From Agromyces larvae (GTDB lineage Bacteria; Actinomycetota; Actinomycetes; Actinomycetales; Microbacteriaceae), in contig NZ_CP094528.1 in the NCBI RefSeq assembly GCF_022811705.1, positions 2,542,001-2,606,000 of the forward strand: DNA of 64,000 nucleotides, given 5' to 3'. Under the pieces are notes generated by a model, which searched no databases, was not told the DNA's origin, and saw only the letters and a program-made list of their open reading frames with translations. Numbering within the stretch: position 1 is the first letter of the stretch; every line of letters starts with the position of its first letter. Shown here in pieces: positions 1 through 6,856 of the stretch. A program made the translations under genes and the position numbers.

Positions 1-284
1 GGACCCCCGATCGAGACCTGGTAATCCCATGCGGAAGTGGTGTACCCGCCGAACCACACTTCGAGTTTGATAAGGCCCGACGGTGTCGTCTCGGTGAAGC
101 CGGCTCTGATCCCATCCCTGCTCTGATAGACCGTGCCCTCGGTGTACTTGGTGTCCGGAGAGGTCTTTCCGTTGTACCAGCGAGTTTCCGCCGCAACTGC
201 GGGCGTAGACGCCGTCACAGCGAGCCCAATTGCCAAGATGGCGGATGCAACGGCGAGAGGGTAGGGCCTTCTCCTGGTCTTCAT
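1..284 (-). CDS. small secreted protein of unknown function, 3' end outside window
   Basis: The visible 94 residues begin MKTRRRPYPLAVASAILAIG, a Sec signal peptide with a basic n-region, a hydrophobic core to about residue 27 and a likely cleavage site after AVA (residue 31). The mature part (ETRWYNGKTSPDTKYTEG...) is Trp/Tyr/Thr-rich and looks like a small beta-rich exported protein; I recognise no family. ATG at 284 is chosen because GGAG lies 7 nt upstream and the signal peptide starts immediately. The gene runs off the left edge, so length and C-terminus are unknown. It uses more AT-rich codons (AAA, ATT, TTG) than the genes to its right. Confidence 0.75.
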   Translation of the reverse strand, partial: MKTRRRPYPLAVASAILAIGLAVTASTPAVAAETRWYNGKTSPDTKYTEGTVYQSRDGIRAGFTETTPSGLIKLEVWFGGYTTSAWDYQVSIGG

Positions 285-305
285 GATGCTCCATTCCCAG
301 CGTGT

Positions 306-318
306 GACAACGGTTGTC
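306..318. promoter_or_regulatory. palindrome upstream of the secreted protein gene
   Basis: GACAACGGTTGTC is a perfect 13-nt palindrome (GACAAC-G-GTTGTC) 22 nt upstream of the ATG at 284. Position and symmetry suggest a repressor or activator operator; MarR/TetR-type proteins bind sites of this kind, but no matching regulator gene is in the window. The rest of 285-430 shows nothing else I can name. Confidence 0.4.
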
Positions 319-430
319 GAAACTGGGCTGACTCTTGCCTACCGCAGCCGTGCCCGACTGAGAAGGGTGGAACGCGAACGCTGGTCGCAGATGGAATCGC
401 GGTGAAACTCGATGTCATGACGCGGCGGGC

Positions 431-703
431 TCAGCGCCGCCGCACCTCGAGCGCACTCATGCCCCGCATGCTGAACCACATGCGGTCGTCGCTCTCGACG
501 AGGGTCGCGAGCACCTCGTCGCAGGCCGCGCACCGCACGACCGTGCCGACGGCGCTGCGATAGACCATCGCTCGGGCGACCTCGTCGACGGTGCCGCACT
601 CGGCGCAGCGCGCCATCGCGTCGGTCACGTCGAACGCGAAGAGCTCGGCGAGCGGGCCGGCGAGCGCGTTGCCGTCGACGTGCGGTGCGTGGTGTTCAGA
701 CAT
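431..703 (-). CDS. DUF6510 family protein
   Basis: A 90-residue protein (MSEHHAPHVDGNALAGPLAE...) with two CxxC pairs, CAEC near residue 29 and CAAC near residue 53, typical of a small zinc-ribbon-like protein; I assign it to DUF6510 from the DGNALAGPL start, the spacing of the cysteines and context. The ATG at 703 overlaps the TGA of the upstream flavin reductase by one base (TGATG), so it is translationally coupled to it. As third gene after a molybdoenzyme and its reductase it probably serves that redox system, but no function is established. A longer reading frame starting at 802 only reads through the neighbour. Confidence 0.8.
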   Translation of the reverse strand: MSEHHAPHVDGNALAGPLAELFAFDVTDAMARCAECGTVDEVARAMVYRSAVGTVVRCAACDEVLATLVESDDRMWFSMRGMSALEVRRR

Positions 704-1512
704 CAGGTGCCTCCGAATCGCTCGATGCGGATCGATCGTGCGTCGTGCCCCAGATCGAGCAGCCAGGAGGCCACGAGCTCGGCGAACCCCGTCGATCCGC
801 ACACGAAGATACGCGGCGTACGGTCGGCGGGGACGACGAGCCGGTCGACCTCGTCGCGGGTGAGTCGCATGGGCGCGCGCGGGTGCGCCTCGGGCGCGCG
901 GCGGGTATAGATCAGGTCGATCCGGATGCCTCCGGCACGGTCGGCACCGATCTTCGCGAGCCGCTCGAGTTCGGGCGCGAAGAACCTGTCGTCGGGCGTG
1001 CGCACCGAGTACAGCAGCCGGAACTCGGTGTCATCGCCGGCCTCGGCGTGGGCGTGCGCCATCGCGTACAGCGGCACGATGCCCGACCCGCCGCCGATGA
1101 GCTGGACCGGCCGCGAGGCAGCCGGACCAGACGACACCGAGGCATCCGAGACATCCGGGTCATCCGCATCATCCGAGCCCGGCGCCTCCCAGACGAAGAA
1201 CCGCCCGAGCGGGCCGTTCACCTCGACCTGATCGCCCGCGCGGAGCTCGTCGACGAGGAACGGCGACACCTCGCCGCCCGGCACCCGGTCGACCGCGAGC
1301 ACGACCCGCGTCGACGGGCCCGATGAGGCGATCGAGTACGACCGGGTCGCGCTGTACCCGTCGGGTGCGGTGAGTCGCACGTCGAGGTGCTGCCCGGCGG
1401 CGTTGCCTGGCCAGCCGTCGACGTCGAGCTCGATGCGCGCCGCCTGCGCCGTCTCGGGGCGCACCGATGCGACGGTGGCGGAGTGCCAGCCGCTGCGGGG
1501 CAGACGCCTCAC
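703..1512 (-). CDS. FAD-binding ferredoxin/flavodoxin reductase-type oxidoreductase
   Basis: A 269-residue reductase of the ferredoxin-NADP reductase superfamily. Visible landmarks: RSYSIAS (FAD-binding RxYS/T motif, about residue 60), PGGEVSPFL, the nucleotide-binding GGGSGIVPL segment (about residue 135), and the C-terminal CGSTGF (about 240). It probably passes electrons between NAD(P)H and the molybdoenzyme encoded just upstream. GTG at 1512 is taken as the start because it overlaps the upstream stop (GTGA) and is preceded by GGAGG about 10 nt away. The linker GSDDADDPDVSDASVSSG at about 115-130 is a family-atypical acidic insertion. It lacks a [2Fe-2S] domain. Confidence 0.85.
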   Translation of the reverse strand: MRRLPRSGWHSATVASVRPETAQAARIELDVDGWPGNAAGQHLDVRLTAPDGYSATRSYSIASSGPSTRVVLAVDRVPGGEVSPFLVDELRAGDQVEVNGPLGRFFVWEAPGSDDADDPDVSDASVSSGPAASRPVQLIGGGSGIVPLYAMAHAHAEAGDDTEFRLLYSVRTPDDRFFAPELERLAKIGADRAGGIRIDLIYTRRAPEAHPRAPMRLTRDEVDRLVVPADRTPRIFVCGSTGFAELVASWLLDLGHDARSIRIERFGGT

Positions 1513-2105
1513 CAGTACCGTTCCTCCTTCCAGGGGTCGCCCCGGAGGTGGTACCCGTTCTGCTCCCAGAAGCCGGGGTCGTCGTCGGGCATCATGACGA
1601 GCCCGCGCACCCACTTCGCGCTCTTCCAGAAGTAGAGGTGCGGCACGAGGAGGCGGGCCGGGCCGCCGTGCTCGGGCTCGAGCGGTTCGCCGTCGAACTC
1701 GAACGCGACCCACGCCTTGCCGTCGAGCAGATCCTCGAGCGGAACGTTCGTGGTGTAGCCGCCGTAGCTGTGCGCCATCGCGAACTCGTAGTCGGTCTCG
1801 ACCGCCTCGAACAGGGTGTCGAGCGAGACACCGCGCCAGCTCGTGCCGAGCTTCGACCAGTGCGTGACGCAGTGGATGTCGGTCGAGACGTCCTCGATCG
1901 GCAGCGCCATGAACTCGTCCCACGTCCAGGTGGTATCGGCGCCCGATTCGGTGCGGATGGTGAACTGCCAGTCGGCGGTGTCGACGTCGGGCGTCGGGCC
2001 GGCCGAGAGCACCGGGAAGTCCTCGACGAGCGTCTGCCCGGGTGGCAGGCGCGGGTCGCGCCCCTCGCGTCCGCGTCCCGAGAATCCCCTCGTGATGAAC
2101 GACAT
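1509..2105 (-). CDS. sulfite-oxidase-like molybdopterin-dependent oxidoreductase
   Basis: A 198-residue protein made of the oxidoreductase molybdopterin-binding domain alone. The molybdenum-ligating cysteine is C79 in DIHCVTHWSK; SYGGYTTNVPLEDLLDG and GGPARLLVPHLYFWKSAKW are the other conserved cofactor-pocket segments. No twin-arginine or Sec signal is visible, so this is the cytosolic member of the family rather than periplasmic MsrP. Substrate is unknown; sulfite or a sulfoxide are the usual guesses. It heads the operon with the reductase and DUF6510 gene. RBS GAGGGGAG precedes ATG 2105, and a TAGGGT -10 candidate lies at 2132-2137, giving a short leader. Confidence 0.9.
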   Translation of the reverse strand: MSFITRGFSGRGREGRDPRLPPGQTLVEDFPVLSAGPTPDVDTADWQFTIRTESGADTTWTWDEFMALPIEDVSTDIHCVTHWSKLGTSWRGVSLDTLFEAVETDYEFAMAHSYGGYTTNVPLEDLLDGKAWVAFEFDGEPLEPEHGGPARLLVPHLYFWKSAKWVRGLVMMPDDDPGFWEQNGYHLRGDPWKEERYW

Positions 2106-2166
2106 GATCGCTCCCCTCGCCCGCTGCTCACCCTAGTGAGGCGGAACCGTCACCGGGAGCCCCAGC

Positions 2167-2676
2167 TCAGTCTTTCGGGGTGTCGAGCCGCACGAGCGTG
2201 CCCGGATACGACGCCCCGGCGAGCCCGCCCGCCGACACGTCGGCCCAGCGGTCGAGCGCGAACGCGACCTCGGCGACCGCGCAGGTCGGCAGGTCGATCG
2301 CCTCGCCCGTCAGGCGGTGCACGAGACCGGATGACTCGGGGTTGTGCCCTACGAGCATCGCCGCGCCGACCGCGTCGTCGAATCCGCGGACGGTCTCGAT
2401 CAGGTGCGACACGCTCGCCGCGTACAGGGAGGCATCGAGCAGCACGGATGCCCCGGGCTCGAGGTCGAACGCTTCGGCGAGCGCGGCGGCCGTGGTGCGG
2501 GCGCGCAGCGCGGTGCTGGAGAGGATGAGGTCGGGCGTCACGCCGCGCGCGGCGAGCCGGCGCCCCATCGCGGGCGCGTCGTGGCGTCCGCGCGCGTTGA
2601 GCGGCCGGTCGTGGTCGTCGAGCGCCGGGTCGCCCCAGTCGCTCTTGGCGTGCCGCACGATGAACAGCGTCTTCAC
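2167..2676 (-). CDS. SixA-type histidine phosphatase
   Basis: A 169-residue phosphatase with the RHAKSDW signature (catalytic His about residue 8), ARTTAAALAEAF and the second-half LVGHNPESS motif (His about 121), diagnostic of the SixA branch of the histidine phosphatase superfamily. SixA in E. coli dephosphorylates phosphohistidine proteins; the partner here is unknown. The GTG at 2676 starts the VKTLFIVRHAKS frame exactly where family members begin and lies 7 nt after a TAGCGT -10 box (2684-2689), implying a leaderless transcript. An in-frame start further upstream (2736) would add an Arg-rich segment with no family counterpart. Confidence 0.85.
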   Translation of the reverse strand: MKTLFIVRHAKSDWGDPALDDHDRPLNARGRHDAPAMGRRLAARGVTPDLILSSTALRARTTAAALAEAFDLEPGASVLLDASLYAASVSHLIETVRGFDDAVGAAMLVGHNPESSGLVHRLTGEAIDLPTCAVAEVAFALDRWADVSAGGLAGASYPGTLVRLDTPKD

Positions 2677-2760
2677 GAGCCCCACGCTACGCCGCCGCCC
2701 CCTCCTCCGCCGCTCTCCCGCCGCCCCTCCCTCCACGGCGGGAGGGGTGCGCGACCGCCG

Positions 2761-3708
2761 TCACGAACTCCGCAGCGCGAGGCCCGCCGCCACCTCGAGC
2801 ACGCACAGCGCGGCGAGCCGCACGGTGCGGCCGTCGGGGGCGTCGGCCGTGGCATCCACTTCGGCGACGTCGACGGTGCGCACGCGCGGGTCGCGGGCTG
2901 CGGCGCGCACGAGTGCGCGCAGCTCCCACGCGGCGAGTCCGCCGGGCAGCGACGCGGGGCACCCGGGCGCGACCGATCGGTCGCAGGCGTCGACGTCGAT
3001 ATCGAGATGCACCGGCCCGCCGGCCGCACCGGCGATCGCGAGCGCCTCGGCCATCACGTCGGCCGGCGCCCGCCCGTGCAGATCGTCGCGGTGCACCACC
3101 GTGATGCCGAGGTCGCGCGCACGCCGGGCGTACTCGGCCGAGTTCGCGAAGTCGGCGATGCCGATCTGCACGATGCGGGCGGGGTCGAGTCCGGCTTCGA
3201 TGAGCCGGCGCACGGGCGACCCGTTCGACACACCGTCGCGCAGGTCGTAGTGCGCGTCGATGGTCACGAGTCCGGCGCGGTCGAGCGCGCCCGGCCCAGC
3301 GCCCAGCGCGACCGGCACCGTGATCGAGTTGTCGCCGCCGAGCGCGACCAGCACGCGTGCGGCCGAGAGCACCCGCGAGACCTCCGCGCGCGTCCGCGCC
3401 TCGCCGTCGGGTCCGTCGGGTTCGTCGATGTCGCCGGCGTCGGCGAACGCGAGCGCCGCGCCCAGATCGAGCGCCGCGCCCAGGTCGAGCGCCGCGGCCC
3501 CGCCGACGAGCGCGGGGCTGTACCGGCGCAGCGCCTCGCGGATCGCCGCGGGCGTCGCGTGCGCACCGGTCGGCGAGAGCGACGTGCGCCACGCGGGCAC
3601 CCCGAGGATCGCGAGATCGACGGATGTCTCGTGGCCCGTCGCATCCGGTCGCAGCGCGGGCCAGCCGCCCGCCCGCGGCCAGTTCGGATCGTGCGCGAGT
3701 TCGGCCAT
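2761..3708 (-). CDS. arginase/agmatinase/formimidoylglutamase family hydrolase
   Basis: A 315-residue ureohydrolase. Metal-site motifs are present in order: GGDNS (N127), DAHYD (151-155) and DIDVDACD (about 237), with SNGSPVRRL between the last two. The first motif is GGDHS in agmatinases and arginases, so a metal-binding His is replaced by Asn. The NGSPVR segment recalls formimidoylglutamases, but I cannot fix the substrate, and no other hut, arginine or agmatine gene is nearby. ATG 3708 follows a TACCGT -10 box by 6 nt (3715-3720), so it can be transcribed leaderless although the stop of the ATPase gene is only 4 nt upstream. The repeated LDLGAALDLGAALA is a small internal duplication. Confidence 0.75.
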   Translation of the reverse strand: MAELAHDPNWPRAGGWPALRPDATGHETSVDLAILGVPAWRTSLSPTGAHATPAAIREALRRYSPALVGGAAALDLGAALDLGAALAFADAGDIDEPDGPDGEARTRAEVSRVLSAARVLVALGGDNSITVPVALGAGPGALDRAGLVTIDAHYDLRDGVSNGSPVRRLIEAGLDPARIVQIGIADFANSAEYARRARDLGITVVHRDDLHGRAPADVMAEALAIAGAAGGPVHLDIDVDACDRSVAPGCPASLPGGLAAWELRALVRAAARDPRVRTVDVAEVDATADAPDGRTVRLAALCVLEVAAGLALRSS

Positions 3709-3712
3709 GCGT

Positions 3713-6700
3713 TCACGGTAGCGACGACGGATGCCGCGAGCCGCCGTCGCCCGCGACCCGGCGTCCGGCATCCCGGACGGCGGGGATCCCGCTCGCCGCC
3801 CGCCGCCGATCGGTCGCGCGCACGAACGCCTTGCGGATCTCATCGACCCACAGCACCGACGTGGCGGCGACCGCGCACCAGAGCCAGTGCGCGCCGTCGA
3901 GCGCCGCGGTGCCGAACGCCACCTGCAGCGGCGCCCACGTCACCACGAGCACCTGCAGCACGACGCCCAGCACGAACGCCCCCACCAGCCACCGATTCGA
4001 GAACAGGCCGTGGAACGCGCTGCGCGTCGCCGATCGCGCGACGAACGCGGTGAGCAGCGCCATGAACACGAGCACGGTGAACCCTGCGGTGCGTGCGACG
4101 TCGACCGTGCCCGTCTCGCCGGGGATGAGCCCGCCGGGCAGGAACAGGTCGAGCGTCACGAGCGTGACCACCGCCATGGTCACGCCGGTCGTGACGATGC
4201 CGACCCACATCCGTCCGTCGATCGCGCGCTCGTGCATGCCGCGCGGAGGTCGCGCCATCACGTCGTCGATCTCGGGGTCGACGCCCATCGCGAGCGCGGG
4301 CGCCGAGTCGGTGACGAGGTTGATCCAGAGGATCTGCGTGGCCAGCAGCGGCAGCACGATCGATTCGTTCGAGGCATCCGACAGCCCGAGCACGCCCGCG
4401 AAGACGACGCCGAAGAACACCGTGAGCACCTCGCCCATGTTCGAGTAGAGCAGGTAGCGCAGGAACTTGCGGATGTTGTCGAAGATCACCCGGCCCTCGC
4501 GCACCGCCTCGACGATCGTCGCGAAGTCGTCGTCGGCGAGCACCATGTTCGCCGCCTCCTTCGTGACCTCGGTGCCGGTGATGCCCATCGCGATGCCGAT
4601 GTCGGCCGACTTCAGCGCAGGCGCGTCGTTCACCCCGTCGCCGGTCATGGCGACGACGAGCCCGTCGTCCTGCAGGGCGTCGACGATGCGCAGCTTGTGC
4701 TCGGGCGCGACCCGCGCGAACACCGAGACGTCGCGCACGGCCTGCGCGAACGCCTCGTCGTCGAGCGCGTCGAGCTGGGTGCCGGTGAGCGCCGCCGCCT
4801 GCCCCGGTTCGACGATCCCGAGGTCGGCGGCGATGCGCGCCGCGGTCGCGGGGTGATCGCCGGTGATCATGATGACCCGCACGCCCGCACGGTGCGCCTC
4901 GGTGATCGCGGGCGGCACCTCGGGGCGGGGCGGGTCGATGATGCCGACGGCCCCGGCGTAGACGAGGTCGCGCTCGTGCGATTCGTCGGGTTCGACGATC
5001 GGGCCGGATGCTCCGCCGGCGCGCGCGCCCGTCGCATCCGACTCGCCCGCCGCATCCGAGACACCCGATCCGCCCGTCGCATCCGAGACACCCGAACCGC
5101 CCGTCGCATCCGAGGCACCCGAACCGCCCGTCGGACCCGTCGCACCGAACTCGGGCGCCTCCCGGTAGGCGACGCCGAGCGTGCGGTACGCCGCCTGCGA
5201 GAGCGCCTCGATATCGGCGAGCGCGGCCGCCTTGCGCTCGGGGGTGAGCGGCACGACCGCGTCGCCGACCCGCACGCCCGTGCAGCGCTCGAGCAGCACG
5301 TCGGGTGCGCCCTTCGACAGCACGACCGCGGTGCCGTCGGCGCGGCGGTGCACGGTCGACATCATCTTGCGTTCGGAGCTGAACGGCACGTCGCCGATAC
5401 GGCCGTACTGCTCGGTGGCCTCGACGGTGCCGTCGAGCTTGTGCGCGGCGACGAGGAACGCGGCTTCGGTCGGGTCGCCCTCGATCTCCCAGACGCCCTC
5501 GTGTTCGGCGAGTTGCGCGTCGTTCGCGAGCGAACCGGCGCCGAGCACGATCTGGGCTTCGGTGCGCAGCGCGCCGGGTTCGAGCGGCTCGCCGTTCACG
5601 GCCGCCCGCCCGATGGGCGCGTACCCGGCGCCGCTCAGGTCGACCGTGCCGCTCGCGGTCACGATGCGCTCGATGGTCATCTGGTTGGTGGTGAGGGTGC
5701 CGGTCTTGTCGGTGCAGATCACCGACGCCGAGCCGAGCGTCTCGACGCTCGAGAGCTGTTTCACGACGGCATGCTGCTTGGCCATCCGCTGCACGCCGAG
5801 GGCGAGCACGACCGACATGATCGCGGGCAGCCCCTCGGGCACCGCGGCGACCGCGAGCGAGACGCCGAGCAGCAGGATGGTCACGAAGTCGGCCGGCGTG
5901 CGGATGCCCTCGATGAGCGTGATCGTGAGCATGACGACGATGGCGATCACGATCACGATCCGCCCGAGCAGGCGCCCGATGCGGCCGACCTCCTGCTGCA
6001 GGGGGGTCGCCTCCTCGCGGGTCTCGTCGAGCATCGTGGCGATGGCGCCCATCTGGGTCGCCATGCCGGTCTCGGTGACGATCGCACGCCCGGTGCCGCG
6101 CGCGACCGCGGTGCCCTTGTAGACCATGTCGAGCCGGTCGCCGAGCGGCACCGGCTCGGGCAGGGTCGTCGCGGACTTCTCGACCGCTTCGCTCTCGCCG
6201 GTGAGGGATGCCTCGGCGATCCGCAGCGCGCTGGCCCGCAGCAGGCGGCCGTCGGCGCCGACCTGGTCGCCCTCGCCGAGGACGAGGAGGTCGCCGGGCA
6301 CGAGTTCCGCGGATGCCACGGTGCGGAGTTCACCGTCGCGCAGCACGGTCGACTGGGCCTGCGTCATCACCGAGAGCGCGGCGACGGCCTGTTCGGCGCG
6401 GGCCTCCTGCACGAGGCCGAGCACCGCGTTGAGGATGATGATCGCGCCGATTACGACGGCGTCGATCGGCCAGCCGTGCGCGCCCTCGACGATCCACGCG
6501 ACGACCGAGATCGCGACGGCGACGAGCAGCAGGATGATCAGCGGGTCGGTGAACTGGGCGAGGATGCGCCGCCAGAGCGGGTTCTTCTTCGTCGACCGCA
6601 GCTCGTTGGGGCCGTGTTCGGCGAGCCGGCGGGCGGCCTCGGCGGCGGTGAGGCCGGTCTCGGGGTCGACCGCGAGTGCTCGCGCGACGTCGGCGGCATC

Positions 6701-6751
6701 CGTCAGCGACGGATCCGAGCGGGCGATGGACGGATCCCCCTGATCGGTCAC
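3713..6751 (-). CDS. P2-type (calcium-type) cation-transporting ATPase
   Basis: A 1012-residue P-type ATPase of the SERCA/PMCA-like class, moving Ca2+ or a related cation across the membrane. Landmarks: N-terminal cation-ATPase domain with GLTAAEAARRL and EHGPNEL, the TGES actuator loop (about 188), phosphorylation Asp348 in DKTGTLT, KGAPDVLLERC in the nucleotide domain, GDGVNDAPALK hinge (about 704), and a C-terminal block of about six membrane helices. A low-complexity insert at about 536-577 is built from repeats of TGGSGVSDA in the nucleotide-binding domain; it is species-specific padding. Start is GTG 6751 (MTDQGDPS); a weak CAGACT -10 lies 6 nt upstream. The tail after the last helix is basic. 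Confidence 0.9.
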   Translation of the reverse strand: MTDQGDPSIARSDPSLTDAADVARALAVDPETGLTAAEAARRLAEHGPNELRSTKKNPLWRRILAQFTDPLIILLLVAVAISVVAWIVEGAHGWPIDAVVIGAIIILNAVLGLVQEARAEQAVAALSVMTQAQSTVLRDGELRTVASAELVPGDLLVLGEGDQVGADGRLLRASALRIAEASLTGESEAVEKSATTLPEPVPLGDRLDMVYKGTAVARGTGRAIVTETGMATQMGAIATMLDETREEATPLQQEVGRIGRLLGRIVIVIAIVVMLTITLIEGIRTPADFVTILLLGVSLAVAAVPEGLPAIMSVVLALGVQRMAKQHAVVKQLSSVETLGSASVICTDKTGTLTTNQMTIERIVTASGTVDLSGAGYAPIGRAAVNGEPLEPGALRTEAQIVLGAGSLANDAQLAEHEGVWEIEGDPTEAAFLVAAHKLDGTVEATEQYGRIGDVPFSSERKMMSTVHRRADGTAVVLSKGAPDVLLERCTGVRVGDAVVPLTPERKAAALADIEALSQAAYRTLGVAYREAPEFGATGPTGGSGASDATGGSGVSDATGGSGVSDAAGESDATGARAGGASGPIVEPDESHERDLVYAGAVGIIDPPRPEVPPAITEAHRAGVRVIMITGDHPATAARIAADLGIVEPGQAAALTGTQLDALDDEAFAQAVRDVSVFARVAPEHKLRIVDALQDDGLVVAMTGDGVNDAPALKSADIGIAMGITGTEVTKEAANMVLADDDFATIVEAVREGRVIFDNIRKFLRYLLYSNMGEVLTVFFGVVFAGVLGLSDASNESIVLPLLATQILWINLVTDSAPALAMGVDPEIDDVMARPPRGMHERAIDGRMWVGIVTTGVTMAVVTLVTLDLFLPGGLIPGETGTVDVARTAGFTVLVFMALLTAFVARSATRSAFHGLFSNRWLVGAFVLGVVLQVLVVTWAPLQVAFGTAALDGAHWLWCAVAATSVLWVDEIRKAFVRATDRRRAASGIPAVRDAGRRVAGDGGSRHPSSLP
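5025..5140 (-). repeat. in-frame 27-bp tandem repeats in the ATPase gene
   Basis: On the + strand the word GCATCCGAGACACCCGA and variants recurs at about 27-bp steps (near 5034, 5053, 5080, 5107), coding on the other strand for repeats of SDATGGSGV/A inside the nucleotide-binding domain of the P-type ATPase. The repeats keep frame and would be expected to vary in copy number between strains. Confidence 0.7.
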
Positions 6752-6805
6752 CCGCCCAGTCTGTCATCCTGCTCGCGGTCGGGAATGGATGCGCGGGGGT
6801 CGGAG

Positions 6806-6834
6806 TTGCAGCAAATACCCCCTAGGGGTATAGC
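6806..6834 (+). promoter_or_regulatory. copper-ATPase promoter with CsoR-type operator in the spacer
   Basis: TTGCAG (-35, 6806-6811) and TATAGC (-10, 6829-6834) are separated by 17 nt. The spacer is filled by ATACCCCCTAGGGGTAT (6815-6831), a perfect palindrome around CTA that resembles the G/C-tract operators of the copper sensor CsoR. A repressor here would occlude polymerase directly. RBS GGAGG is at 6844-6848, 8 nt before ATG 6857. No csoR gene is in the window, so the regulator must act in trans. Confidence 0.8.
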
Positions 6835-6856
6835 TTGAATCCCGGAGGACGCCAGC

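Noticed and set aside
3731..6838. 1035-residue open frame on the + strand opposite the P-type ATPase
   Set aside because: Composition is that of an antisense frame (Arg/Asp/His-rich, no domain); the minus-strand ATPase is complete with all motifs. The same applies to the other long antisense frames in this high-GC window.
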